Below, in pieces: positions 30,937 through 44,720 of a stretch of DNA of 64,000 bases. Made by a program: the position numbers and the translations under genes. Under the pieces are notes generated by a model. That model ran no database searches. It had not been told where the DNA came from and was given only the letters and a program-made list of their open reading frames with translations. Numbering within the stretch: the stretch's first letter is position 1; every line of letters begins with the position of its first letter. The DNA is from Enterobacter sp. EA-1 (GTDB lineage Bacteria; Pseudomonadota; Gammaproteobacteria; Enterobacterales; Enterobacteriaceae): the NCBI GenBank assembly GCA_002886105.1, contig CP025776.1, positions 4,092,001 to 4,156,000 of the forward strand. The letters are read 5' to 3'.

Positions 30937-32741
30937 TAGTAGACATCTCGCTGATAACGGCGCTCAACGCGCAGCTCACTTAAAGAATTCATCCGCCGCT
31001 TCGGCATCCATCGCACCGAATTCGGCAATCACGTCCAGTAAAGCCTGCTCAACGTCTTTCGCCATGCGATTGGCGTCGCCGCAGACATAAATGTGCGCAC
31101 CGTCATTAATCCAGCGCCACAGTTCCGCGCCCTGTTCGCGCAGTTTGTCTTGTACGTAGACTTTTTTCTTTTGATCTCTGGACCGGTGCCAGATCGATAC
31201 GGTTCAGCACGCCCTCTTTCACATAACGCTGCCACTCCACCCCGGTAGAGGAAATCCTCCGTGAAGTGCGGGTTACCGAAGAACAGCCAGTTTTTGCCTC
31301 GGCGCTTCATCGGCGGCGCGCTGCTGAATAAAGGCGCGCGGAACGGCGCAATACCGGTACCCGGGCCAATCATAATGACCGGCGTTTCCCGGGTTTGCAG
31401 GCAGGCGGAAGTTATCATTGTGCTCGATAAACACCCGCACTTCGCCCTCTTCTTCTACGCGATCGGCAAGGAAGCTGGACGCGCCGCCAGCACGGGCGCG
31501 GCCTTCCACGTCATAGCGCCACGCCAACGGTGACATGCACTTCGCTCTCGACTTCCGCCTGCGAAGAGGCAATCGAATAGAGGCGCGGCGTCAGCGGACG
31601 CAGCAGGCCAATCAACGCATCGGCATCCAGTTGCGCAGGGGAGAAACGCACCATATCGACAATCGGCGTGGTGGCAGCGTAATGCTGCAATTGCGCTTTA
31701 TCGCCCACCAACGGCAGCAGGGACTCGCTGCGGGTCAGCGTGGCGTAGTTTTCCACGATATTGGCGGTGTTGACCGTCAGTTCGAAATGCCACTGCAACG
31801 CTTCTGCCAGCGGCAGCGATTTACCGTCGACAGTGACCGGCTCGTCGCCTTTCAGCCACAGCAGTTCAACCAGCTCTTTCACCAGCGCCGGATCGTTTTG
31901 ATACCACACGCCCAGCGCATCGCCGGGGGCTGGTAACGCAAGCCTGAGTCACCCAGATCGATTTCGATATGGCGAACATCTTTCTCAGAACCGCGCCCGG
32001 TGATTTTCTGGTTTACCGACAGGTTCGCGGTAAGCGGCGCGTCTTTGCTGTACGGGCTGGAGAACACCTCATTCACAGCACCAGTTGCGCTCGCAACCGC
32101 CTGAGCAGGCGTGCCTTGCGGTACACGGGCTTTCAGTACATCCACCACGCGGGCGCCACTCGGCCGCCGCCGCCCCCGTATTCCACATCCGCATCGACGC
32201 GATCCAGCAGGCGTTCTGCACCCAGTTCCGCCAGCTTGCTGTCGAAATCTTTCCCGGCACGGCAGAAGAACTCATACGAGGTATCGCCAAGGCCAAGACC
32301 GCAAACGCAGCGCCCTCCAGCTTCGGCGCTTTTTGGAGAACAGGAATTTATGCAGCGCAACCGCTTCTTCCGGCGCTTCGCCTTCCCTTGCGTGGAGGTC
32401 ACGACCACCAGCAGTTTTTCACTGGCGATCTGTTTGAATTTGTAGTCGCCCGCGTTGACCAGATTGACGTTGAGTTTTGCCGCTAGATCGTCGCGCAGCT
32501 TCGGCGACGCGACGGGCGTTGCCCGTTTGCGAGGCGGAAATCAGCGTGATGCCCGGGATCGCCACAGCAGGCGCCGGAGCCGTTGCCGCCGCGCCGGCTG
32601 CTGGTTCAGCACGCCCCAGAAATAGCCGGAAACCCGAGGTGGCAAGCTGGGTGGGAGTTAAATCAGTGGTGGCCGCCTGAAGGCGCCAGTTGCTCCGGAT
32701 TGAGCGGGGAGCAACGCGGAAGGTGGGACCTGAGTCGTCAT
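30936..32741 (-). CDS. cysJ: Sulphite reductase flavoprotein alpha subunit
   Basis: NADPH-dependent diflavin reductase of about 599 residues that feeds electrons to CysI. It has an N-terminal flavodoxin domain ([16 protein letters not shown]), an FAD/connecting domain ([20 protein letters not shown]) and an NADPH domain ([29 protein letters not shown]). The C-terminus is RRYQRDVY. Breaks near 31170, 31240, 31300, 31400, 31520, 31930, 32155, 32330, 32390, 32500 and 32620. First gene of the cysJIH operon, divergent from queD; CysB control is likely from the inverted repeat upstream. Confidence 0.95.
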
Positions 32742-33097
32742 GCGTCGTTATGTTCCAGTAGCAAAATCCCCTTCGCTTTTCACGACGCCTCCGGGTAGGC
32801 AGCAACGCAAAATCCTGCGGGGTTATAATGTAGAAAAACCGAAGTGAAACTAAGGTTAACGGTGGGGATAATAACAATTAAAGAAAGGTTGGAAATAACA
32901 AATAACCAAAAGAACTAACCTGTTTTGGTTATAGTTATTAACACTAAAACAGGTTAATCAACTCATTGAATTTTATAAATGAAAACAGACTTTACATTCT
33001 ATTCTGTCGATGTTAACCGCTTTTAGTGATTTTAATTAATGCTAAAAAGGTCATTTCCGCTACCATGCGGCGGTTTTTTTTAGCCAGAGAGTGCATT
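32742..33097. promoter_or_regulatory. Divergent cysJ-queD promoter region with a long inverted repeat
   Basis: No gene in these 356 bases. TAACCTGTTTT (32916-32926) and AAAACAGGTTA (32946-32956) are perfect 11-base inverted arms 19 bases apart, in an A/T-rich stretch where CysB sites are expected. Near the queD side, CCGC (33057-33060) and GCGG (33067-33070) precede a run of eight T, a weak terminator-like element 18 bases before the queD start. Confidence 0.5.
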
Positions 33098-33466
33098 ATG
33101 TCTACCACGTTGTTTAAAGATTTCACCTTCGAAGCCGCTCACCATCTGCCGCATGTACCGCAGGCATAAGTGTCGTCTGCATGGCCACTCTTTTATGGTG
33201 CGCCCGGAGATCACCGGCGAGGTGGATCCTTATACCGGCTGGATCATGGACTTTGCGGAACTGAAAGCGGCGTTTAAACCGCTCTACGACCGACTCGATC
33301 ACTACTACCTGAATGAGATCCCGGGACTGGAAAACCCGACCAGCGAAGTACTGGCGAAATGGATTTGGGGATCAGATGAAGCCCGTCGTGCCGCTGCTGA
33401 GCGCGGTAATGGTGAAAGAGACCTGCACCGCCGGGTGCGTCTACCGAGGTGATCCGCACGTCGTAA
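33098..33466 (+). CDS. queD: 6-carboxy-5,6,7,8-tetrahydropterin synthase
   Basis: Second step of queuosine/7-deazaguanine synthesis; about 121 residues, T-fold, zinc enzyme. Zinc histidines lie in [12 protein letters not shown] and LHGHSFMV, and the catalytic Cys in HKCRLHGH, where an indel near 33165 breaks the frame. [20 protein letters not shown] and the CTAGCVYRG tail are clear. The stop is uncertain: TAA at 33464 is assumed before the terminator; the displayed frame runs on. Next to queE, the following enzyme of the pathway. Confidence 0.88.
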
Positions 33467-33471
33467 ACAAC

Positions 33472-33492
33472 AAACCCGCCGCTGGCGGGTTT
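33472..33492. terminator. Bidirectional terminator between queD and queE
   Basis: Perfect arms AAACCCGCC (33472-33480) and GGCGGGTTT (33484-33492) with a 3-base loop, between convergent ends. Confidence 0.8.
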
Positions 33493-33497
33493 GTGTA

Positions 33498-34162
33498 TCA
33501 GGCAATATTCAGATATTTGTGCGTCTGCATCGACAGCCGCCAGTTGCGGGCGATACAGGTTTCGATACATAACCGCGTCGCATCCTCTTTCTGGCTGATG
33601 GGCTGCAGGGCAATCACCCGGTGTTTATCATCAGCAAGCTGCGACAGCAGCGCATCCAGCGCTTCAATGTCGCGCAGACGCCCTACCGGGTGTTTGATCT
33701 CATCCGCGCGCTCCAGCGCCTGCTGCAACACTTCATAGCCGCCGCGCATATTGACCTTCGGCGAAACCGTCACCCGTGGGTGGTGTGCGAAGCGCGCACT
33801 TCGTGAGTGCCGCTGGTTTCTATCTGGCAGCTAAAACCGTTTTTCTCCAGCGTTGCCGTCAGTGGGAGAAGATCGTGAATGCAGGGCTCGCCGCCGGTAA
33901 TCACCACATGGCGCGCAGTCCAGCCCCCGGCGTTGAATAATGGCGAGCAGATCTTCACTGTTCGCCGCGCCCCACTTGTCGCTCTCTTTGGTCTTCGCGA
34001 GGATGCTGAACAGCGACACCTCCCGATCCGCAAGCTTATCGGTGTGTTTGGTATCGCACCGGGCGCAACCCACCGGGCATCCCTGTAAACGAACAAAAAT
34101 AGCGGGAACGCCGGTAAAGTAACCCTCGCCTGGAACATCTCATTAATCGGGTACTGCATCAT
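33498..34162 (-). CDS. queE: 7-carboxy-7-deazaguanine synthase (radical SAM)
   Basis: Rearranges carboxytetrahydropterin to 7-carboxy-7-deazaguanine; about 223 residues. The N-terminus [11 protein letters not shown] is followed by the radical-SAM cysteine region, read as [10 protein letters not shown] in two frames because of indels near 34080-34120. [17 protein letters not shown] and [11 protein letters not shown] are intact, as is the tail [10 protein letters not shown]. Other breaks near 33780 and 33925. ATG at 34162 or 34159 is possible. Confidence 0.93.
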
Positions 34163-34357
34163 CACTCTTACTGAAAGTATAAAGAGTATTGCAGATTACC
34201 GCCCGTCGATCATGTGCCATTTGCGCCACCCGCGCCATGATCGCCTTTAACACCCTGAAATGCATTACTATCAGTTATGGCAAATTGTCATAGCGGAAGA
34301 ATAGCCGCTATTATGCTGGGGTAATTCCTCTCTTATTGCCCTGCAAGGATGATGCAT

Positions 34358-35300
34358 ATGGCGCGCATACTGGCACTGTTGCTGGTACTGACAGGCTTTG
34401 CCACTCAGGCTCTGGCCTCCCCCAATTCCGCCGATGAACGGCTTTGTTAACGATCCGGATGAACTGTTGACCTCATGGGAACGTGCGGAGCTTACCCGCC
34501 GGTGAATACACTCAATGAGCGTTCCGGCACGCAAACCGCCGTATTGGTGGTGCACCGGCGCAGCGATACCATTGAGCAGTTTGCTTATCAGGTGTTTAAC
34601 CACTGGCGATTAGGCAACGCCCAGCGTAATGACGGCGTATTGTTGCTGGTGGCATGGCAGGACCGACACGTCCGGATCGAGGTGGGCAGCGGGCTTGAAG
34701 GAATGCTGACGGATGCGCTGGCGAGCAGAATCATCAATGAGTATATCATTCCGCCCTTTAAGTCCGGCGAGCTGGCAACCACCAAGGGGCGTGGAGGATC
34801 AGTACCGTACTTGCCACAGCCCCCACCAAAGCGGAACCGCCGACGTTTTGGCAGGAGATTTCTGCGTATTTTTCCTGTGTAAGAGCCTGCTGGCGCTGGC
34901 GCTGGTGATTATTTACCTGACGGTAACCGGCAGACTTCGGTTATTAGCGGTACTGTTTGTTGTTGCCTGCCCGCTGACGCTGATACTGCTGTTTTTCAGT
35001 GACCAGTCACCGTGGCTGATGCCCTATGTCTGGTTCAGCGGTTCGATTCCGGTTGCCATTCTCATTATGGTGCTCGGCGTCCTGTTCATTTATCCTCAGC
35101 GCCTGAGCGCCGCAGGGCGGCAGAAATACCGCGAGAGCCGCCAAAGCAATCACCTGAGCAGCGCCGCAACAGTCTGGACCAGTACCGACAGCACGCATTA
35201 CAGCAGTAGCGATAGCACAAGCCATAGCAGCAGTGACAGTTCCAGCTCCGGTGGCGACGGCGGTTCAAGCGATGGCGGTGGATCGTCAGGCAATTGGTAA
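34358..35300 (+). CDS. ygcG: TPM-domain protein YgcG
   Basis: Exported or membrane protein of about 310 residues. It has a signal peptide (MARILALLLVLTGFATQALA) and a TPM domain (NGFVNDPDELLT, RNDGVLLLVAWQDRHVRIEV, GLEGMLTDALASRI). Two or three membrane helices follow, near 34880-35095. The tail is extremely rich in Ser and Gly, ending GGSSDGGGSSGNW. Several in-frame ATGs lie upstream; 34358 has AAGGA at the best spacing. Breaks near 34435, 34500, 34795 and 34885. Function unknown; the TPM fold is also found in photosystem repair proteins. Confidence 0.82.
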
Positions 35301-35659
35301 ACACGCGGTGTGACGATAAGTGAATGACTATTACGTTGCAGGGCATTTCCTGCAACGCGTTATTCAATCGGGGCAGAAATGATGTAACCAAACATTATTT
35401 ATTTTACATCTGGAATTATCCGCACCGATAAATACCGGTCCTTTCCGGGAAAAATAACCAGCATGAAATCAACCAGATAACTATTTCATTATCCTCTGAT
35501 GAATTTTTCGCTTCGCTTCACTGTCCAAGTTCAATCCCCTTTCGTACGTTCCTTAAAAATAAGCTTAAGAAGCCCCCGCAAACCCCGCCATCTTATTTAT
35601 ATAGCGTTTAGCTTTCTGTGCCTAAAATCCGCCAAATCGACCATGATGAGATAGCACTC
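35301..35659. other. Intergenic region with one hairpin
   Basis: Arms CGTTGCAGG (35334-35342) and CCTGCAACG (35349-35357) form a strong hairpin just after ygcG, without a good T run. The rest, A/T-rich, presumably holds the promoter of the next gene; no other structure seen. Confidence 0.5.
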
Positions 35660-36767
35660 GTGAATACATTATTGATAACAGGCGTGACCGGGTTTCTTGG
35701 CGGGGCAGTATTAGAAAAAATCCTTAATGGCAATGAAGCAATGCATTTGCTACTGCTGGTTCGGGCGGATAACGCCGCAGCCGGTATTGAGCGCGTTAAG
35801 TCTAATATGCGTAAATTTAACCTCAGCGAAGAGACATTGCAGCGACTGACCGCTGAGCAGGTTCTGCTTGGCGATCTGGGCGAACCGGAGGGATTTCTTG
35901 ACGATCCGCGACTGGAGTCGGTCACGCATGTGCTGAACTGCGCCGCGGTCGCCTCATTCGGTAATAACCCACTGGTGTGGAAAGTGAATGTCGAAGGCAC
36001 GCTGACTTTTGCCCGCCGCATGTCTCAGGTCACAGGATTACAACGTTTTCTGCATGTCGGTACGGCAATGTCATGCACGCCAGGAGCCCGACTCCCTGGT
36101 GCCGGAAAGCGCAGAATTTCGCGAGAATGCTGAACACTGGTCACCTATACCCGCTCGAAGTCCACCATCGAACAGCTGATGCGTACAGAGTGCCCGCAGT
36201 TGCCGCTGGTCATTGCACGGCCGTCTATCGTCGTCGGTCACACCAGCCATGGTTGCCAGCCTTCCACCAGCATTTTCTGGGTGTTTAGCATGGGGCTGAT
36301 GCTGCAAAATTTATCTGCTCGCTGGAAGATCGCATCGATGTTATCCCTGTCGATTATTGCGCCGATGCGCTGCTGATGCTGCTTAAAGGCCAGATTGCTA
36401 ACGGCGAAGTGGTGCACATTTCCGCAGGGGAAGAGAACAGTGTGCGCTTTGCGGATATCGACCGCGCGATGGCAAAAGCACTGGAGAAAGCCCCGGTTGG
36501 CGATAAGTACGCCCGTGAGCTATGAAACCTTAGTGAAAATGCGCCGCGAACTGAAAAAATATCTTCGGGCCGTGTAATGAACGCCTGATGCTGAAAGCCA
36601 TGCGTCTGTATGGTGCTTTTGCCGGTCTGAACGTGCGTTTCAGCAATGATAAGCTGCTGAGCATGGGGATGCCGAAGCCGCCGCGCTTTACCGATTATAT
36701 CGCCCGCTGTGTACAGACGACGCACGGTCTGTCTATTCCGCAACAGATGGAAGTCGATTTCAAATAA
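35660..36767 (+). CDS. Thioester-reductase-like SDR oxidoreductase
   Basis: Extended short-chain dehydrogenase of about 368 residues, of the NAD_binding_4 (male sterility/fatty acyl reductase) type. NTLLITGVTGFLGGAVLEKI is the nucleotide-binding loop. VTHVLNCAAVASFG and KVNVEGTLTFARRM follow. The catalytic Tyr-Lys pair is YTRSK, and VIARPSIVVGHTSHG is typical. The GTG at 35660 is preferred because it opens the Rossmann strand; a GTG at 35618 is possible. Breaks near 36085, 36150, 36320 and 36510-36580. E. coli K-12 has no gene here. Substrate unknown. Confidence 0.78.
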
Positions 36768-36785
36768 TCGCTGTCAAAAGCCAAA

Positions 36786-36815
36786 AAAAATGCCAGTCAA
36801 TCGACTGGCATTTTT
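36786..36815. terminator. Bidirectional terminator at the end of eno
   Basis: Arms TGCCAGTC (36791-36798) and GACTGGCA (36803-36810) flanked by A and T runs on both sides. It serves both eno and the convergent reductase gene. Confidence 0.9.
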
Positions 36816-36821
36816 CATTTA

Positions 36822-38134
<1,313 letters not shown>

Positions 38135-38177
38135 TAGGTTTTCCTCAGTACAAGTTAAACTAAAACTCCAGACAAAC

Positions 38178-38202
38178 AACGCGTACCCTCGGGGTACGCG
38201 TT
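38178..38202 (-). terminator. Hairpin between pyrG and eno
   Basis: Perfect 11-base arms AACGCGTACCC (38178-38188) and GGGTACGCGTT (38192-38202), very tight loop. It probably attenuates pyrG transcription ahead of eno. Confidence 0.6.
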
Positions 38203-38218
38203 GCTGTTGTAACTTTTT

Positions 38219-39858
<1,640 letters not shown>

Positions 39859-40212
39859 GCTGAACCTGAGAAGTTAGGTTTAAAAGACGATGGAATAACC
39901 CGGGGACGGGAAAGCAGTATACCCGATCATGGCTTGTGCCACAAACTTTCATTAACCCTCTCCTTCGTTCTTCAGGCCGCATCTGCGTTGGCTTCTTTCG
40001 CTTACCCCATTCACGGAGTCTTTCTCTGTGCCTCGGGGATTCGCTCAGTTGCCGCCTTGCTGCGACCCGAAGAGGCGATTCTCAAGGCGTTTCAACAAAT
40101 ATAAGGAGTGTGAAAATAGCCACTTTCAGGTAAATGTTTTTGACGTAAATCAAGCGCTTGTTATTTTAAAAAATCACACAAATAGCGCTTACTGGAACAA
40201 ATCCGTTAAAGA
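39859..40212. other. pyrG upstream spacer containing an intergenic repeat copy
   Basis: No gene in these 354 bases. Positions about 39961-40078 hold GTTGGCTTCTTTCGCTTACC, then a TCGGGGATTCGCTCAGTTGC block and CTGCGACCCGAA. These match, in reverse orientation, the repeat family of 5575-5741. The A/T-rich right part (40080-40200) has AAGGAGTG but no credible ORF. The pyrG promoter should be in the left part. Confidence 0.6.
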
Positions 40213-40999
40213 TCATATTCGGCGTTTTACCTGCTGCCAGACATTTTCCATTGTTTCCCAGATCCACACCTGTCATTTCCAGCCCGCGCTCGCGGACAAT
40301 ACGCTCAACTTCACGGAAACGGCGCTCAAACTTGAGGTTGGCTTTTTGCAGCGCGGTTTCGGCTTTTACCCCAAGATGACGGGAAAGATTGACCGTGGCG
40401 AACAACAAATCGCCCATTTCTTCTTCCAGTTTCGCCTCGTCCACAACGGCCTGTTTCGCCTCGTGCATCACCTCATCAATCTCTTCGTAGACCTTGTCGA
40501 GCACCGGACCGAGGGTCGTCCAGTCAAAACCGACGGTAGAGCAGCGTTTCTGGATTTTATGCGCGCGCATCAACGCCGGAAGGCTGTGGGGAATATCATC
40601 CAGCGCCGAATGTTGGGCCTTTTCCGCCCGCTCTTCGCTTTTGATTTGCTCCCCAGCGCGTCAGCACTTCCGTACTGGTTTCCGCATGCGCATCGCCAAA
40701 GATATGCGGATGGCGGCGCTCCAGTTTGTCGCTGATAGCGGCGCAAATGTCGTTAAAATCAAAACGCCCTTCTTCCTGCGCCATTTGCGCGTAAAACACC
40801 ACACCGGAACAGCAGGTCGCCCAGTTCACCGCGCAAATCGTCAAAATCCTCGCGGGAAATGGCGTCCAGCACTTCATATGTCTCTTCCAGCGTGTACGGC
40901 GCGATGGTGGCAAAGGTTTGTTCTTTGTCCCACGGGCAGCCGGTTTCCGGGTCGCGCAGGCGTTGCATAATCCCGAGCAAACGGTCGATTTGGAGTCAT
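40213..40999 (-). CDS. mazG: Nucleoside triphosphate pyrophosphohydrolase MazG
   Basis: All-alpha NTP pyrophosphatase of about 263 residues with two MazG repeats. The first is seen as [20 protein letters not shown] and the second as [19 protein letters not shown]; the EExE-type magnesium sites are intact. LGDLLF and [16 protein letters not shown] follow. It limits ppGpp and cleans damaged NTPs. Breaks near 40230, 40250, 40655, 40800 and 40990. In E. coli the mazEF toxin-antitoxin genes lie between mazG and relA; here only 64 bases separate them. Confidence 0.94.
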
Positions 41000-41024
41000 G
41001 AGAAATCCCTGATCATAACGTTGC

Positions 41025-41046
41025 TCCTCTCCCCCGCAGGAGAGGA
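41025..41046 (-). terminator. C/T-rich hairpin between relA and mazG
   Basis: Arms TCCTCTC (41025-41031) and GAGAGGA (41040-41046) in the short relA-mazG gap. Same hairpin type as 11669 and 28410. Confidence 0.45.
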
Positions 41047-41063
41047 TTTGAGTGAAGAGAAAA

Positions 41064-43308
41064 TCAGCCGCCGTGCAGACGACGGGCGTCGATCACATCC
41101 GGCACTGGTTAAGTTTGCCCAGCACGCGGCCCAGTACCTGCAGGTTATAGATTTCGATATTCATGTCGATGGTGGCCAGTTGCTGCTTGGTGTCGCTGCG
41201 GCTGGCAACCCCCCAGCACGTTCACCTTCTCGTTGGCGAGGATGGTGGTGATATCGCGCAGTAAGCCGCTGCGATCGTTGGCGGTAACGCGCACCACCAG
41301 CGAGTAGCCTGCCGAGTAGCTTTCGCCCCAGACAGCCTCCACGATGCGCTCCGGCGCGACCGTGCGTAGCTCTTCAAGCTGATCACAGTCGGCGCGGTGA
41401 ATCGAGATCCCGCGCCCCTGGGTGATAAAACCAACGATCTCATCCCCCGGGGATCGGCTGGCAGCACCGTGCGATGTGGTGCATCAGATTACCCACACCT
41501 TCCACCACCACGCGGCCGTTATCTTTACTGCGGGTTTGCGGCGTATAGGTTTTCTGCTGCAGTTGCTTCCAGTGCAGCGGCATCCTGCTCGGCAGCGCTC
41601 GGTTTATTGAACTGCGATTGCAGGAAATTCACCATCTGGTTAAGACGGATATCCCCACCGCCAATTGCCGCCAACAACTCTTCCATTTCGTTAAAGTTGT
41701 AGCGCGGCAGCAGATGTTTTTCCGCCTCTTTCAGACTGATACCCAGATGCGCCAGCTCATCGTCAAGGATCTGCCGCCCGGCCGGGGATGTTTTTGTCGC
41801 GATCCTGTTTACGGAACCCGGGCGTGGATCTTCGAACGCCCACGGCTGGTGGTCACATAGCCGAGGTTCGGGTTCAGCCAGTCGCGGCTCGGGTTCGGCT
41901 GCTTCTGAGTGATGATTTCAATCTGATCCCCCATCTGCAACTGGTACGTAAAGGGCACAATGCGCCCGCCAATTTTCGCGCCGATGCAGCGGTGACCCAC
42001 GTCGCTGTGAATATGATAAGCGAAGTCCAGCGGCGTGGAGCCTGCCGGTAAGTCCACCACATCCCCTTTCGGTGTAAACACATACACCCGATCGTCGAAC
42101 ACTGGCTGCGCACTTCGTCGAGCATTTCGCCGGAATCGGCCATCTCTTCCTGCCGGGGCGATCAGTTTACGCAGCCGAGGCAATACGGTCTTCATGAGCG
42201 GAACGTGGGCTGCCTGCAACCGCCGTGCCCTCTTTGTACTTCCAGTGTGCCGCCACGCCCAGTTCAGCGTCTTCATGCATCTGACGGGTACGGATCTGGA
42301 TCTCCACCGTTTTTCCGCCCGGCCCCAACACCACGGTATGGATCGACTGATAGCCGTTCGGTTTCGGATTGGCGACATAGTCGTCAAACTCATCCGGCAA
42401 ATGGCGGTAATGGGTGTGGACAATCCCTAACGCCGCGTAACAATCCTGCAGGCGTTCGGCGACAATACGCACGGCGCGCACATCAAACAGCTCGTCAAAG
42501 GCGAGGTGTTTCTTCTGCATTTTGCGCCAGATGCTGTAAATGTGCTTCGGACGGCCATACACCTCAGCTTTAACGCCTTCGGTTTTCATCTCCGAACGCA
42601 AATGGCCGACGAACTCGTCAATATAGTGTTCACGATCGATACGCCGCTCGTGCAGCAGTTTGGCGATGCGTTTGTATTCCGCCGGGTGCAAATAGCGAAA
42701 GCAGTAATCTTCCAGCTCCCATTTCCAGTTGCCCGATCCCGAGGCGGTTCGCCAGTGGCGCATAGATATTCGTACACTCTTTGGCCGCCAGTACGCGTTC
42801 ATCTTCCGGCGCATCTTTCACTTCGCGCAGGTGCGCGATACGTTCAGCCAGCTTGATAACCACGCAGCGGAAATCATCCACCATCGCCAGCAGCATACGG
42901 CGGACGTTATCCACCTGTTCGGAGGAGACAGAATCGGTGTGGGTGGCTTTCAACTGGCGGATGGCGGCCATATCACGTACGCCGTGAATCAGGTTAACGA
43001 CAGAAGCGCCCACGCTTTCACGCAACACCTCTTCGCTGACCACTTCGGCGTCTGCCAGCGGGAACAGGAGCGCCGCACGCAATGTGTCCGTATCCATGCT
43101 CAGCATGGAGAGGATTTCAACCATCTCGATACCGCGCGACAGCAGTATTTCCGCATTGGGATGCCCTTGCGTCTGGCGCAGACAATATTCCCGAGGTTTC
43201 GGTTAAGCGTTCACACGACGGCTGACTGGTGATCCCCAGACTCGCGATCCATTTTCCCGGATCGAATTCACCCGCTTTGTTCAAATGCGCACTGCGTACC
43301 GCAACCAT
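41064..43308 (-). CDS. relA: GTP pyrophosphokinase RelA
   Basis: Ribosome-bound (p)ppGpp synthetase of the stringent response, about 744 residues. [20 protein letters not shown] opens it; the inactive hydrolase region includes [20 protein letters not shown]. The synthetase motif is [20 protein letters not shown] ([20 protein letters not shown]), the zinc-finger region and the ACT domain ([20 protein letters not shown]) follow; the tail is ARRLHGG. Breaks near 41110, 41205, 41450, 41570, 41780, 41815, 42110, 42150, 42220, 42735 and 43150-43200. Confidence 0.96.
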
Positions 43309-43360
43309 TGTCCTCTCCTTTCAGGGACCGGGCCTGTCGAACTCGACAAGCCGAAATTAA

Positions 43361-44664
43361 TCATTTGTGATTCACAAACAACACCATCGATTCCGGTGTG
43401 GCCTGTGTGCGGGAACATGTCCAGCATCGCCAACTGCTGAATCTGGTAACCCGCCTGTAAAAGCGCTTCACTGTCGCGGGCAAGGGTGGCGGGATTACAG
43501 GAAACGTACACCACCCGCTGCGGCGACAATTTTATAATATGTTGCATCACGCCTGCAGCACCTGCGCGCGCCGGATCGAGCAACACTTTGTCAAAACCCT
43601 GTCTGGCCCACGGCTGCGTTGTGACATCGTCCTCCAGATTTTCATGAAAGAATGTCACATTGTGCAAGCCATTCTGTTGCGCGTTTTGCTGCGCTTTCGC
43701 CACCAGCCCGGCAACACCTTCTACACCAACGACGCTGCCCACCCGTTTCGCCAGCGGCAGCGTGAAATTGCCCATTCCGCAGAACAGATCCAGTACGCGA
43801 TCGTCTGGCTGCACATCCAGCCACGCCAGCGCACGGGCGACCATCTGTTGGTTCACACCGTCGTTCACCCGGATAAAATCCCGCGGACTGAACGTTAAGC
43901 GTAGCCCTTCCGAGCTGTACCGGGGAACATCTCCGCGGATATGTTCCAGTATCTCGCTTTGCGGCGCCAGATACAGCGCCGGTCATGAGAATGCGAAAAC
44001 TGTTCCAGTTTTTCTTTATCATCAGCCGCTAACGGGCCGGTATGGCGCAAAACCATCAGCGGACCGTTGTCTGCGTCAACCAGTTCAACATGCCCAAGAT
44101 GACGCACCGCTTTCAATTGCGCCAGACATTCACGCAGCGGCGTGAGCAATGCTTCAAGGCGGTGCACCAACACCGGGCAACGCGTGATTGCAACGATGTC
44201 GCTGTCGCCGGCTTTACGAAAGCCCATCGCCAGTTGCTGTGTTTTTGGCTGCCAGCTCAGGCTTAAGCGTGCGCGTCGGCGATACCCCCACGGCTGAGCG
44301 GCAATCACCTCTTCGACATCGTGTTTCATCAAACGTGCCAACGCAGCGCTTTTACTGCGCTGTTGCAGTGCAACGCTGGCATGCTGCTGCTGGCACCCCC
44401 ACAAACGCCAAAATGCGGGCATGCGGGCGCAACACGCTCCGGGCTGTCGTTCAGGCGGCGTTTTACCTCACCGCGCGCAAATTGCCGTTTGTCCTCTTTC
44501 AGGTCGATTTCTGCCGTCTCGCCGAGGCAAAAGTCCGGGAACAAACAACGCCTTACCATTATGGCGCGCAACCCCCCTGCCCAAAGGGATCAAGGTCGTT
44601 TACGGTTACCGTTAGTGTTTGACGAGTCGTCACGCGTCGTTTTGCAGAGTAGAATTGCGCCATT
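43361..44664 (-). CDS. rlmD: 23S rRNA m5U1939 methyltransferase
   Basis: SAM-dependent TRAM-domain methyltransferase of about 433 residues with a 4Fe-4S cluster; cysteines are visible in CPHFGVCGG and QQQHASV neighbours. SAM motif [35 protein letters not shown] and the catalytic Cys in [18 protein letters not shown] are intact. N-terminus [10 protein letters not shown]. Breaks near 43395, 43890, 43980, 44395 and 44570. Divergent from barA, as in E. coli. Confidence 0.95.
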
Positions 44665-44720
44665 GCACGGGAAATATCTCATTACCGATTAATGGCCTTA
44701 TTCTCCCATAACGGAATTCC

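Noticed and set aside
30150-30983. Open frame of 277 codons on the plus strand
   Set aside because: Antisense shadow of cysI; the minus-strand protein is an unmistakable sulphite reductase.
36085-36600. The reductase gene as a pseudogene
   Set aside because: Its frame breaks are no denser than those in neighbouring essential genes such as eno, so they probably reflect sequence error.
40028-40735. Open frame of 235 codons on the plus strand
   Set aside because: Antisense to mazG and partly made of the pyrG upstream repeat.
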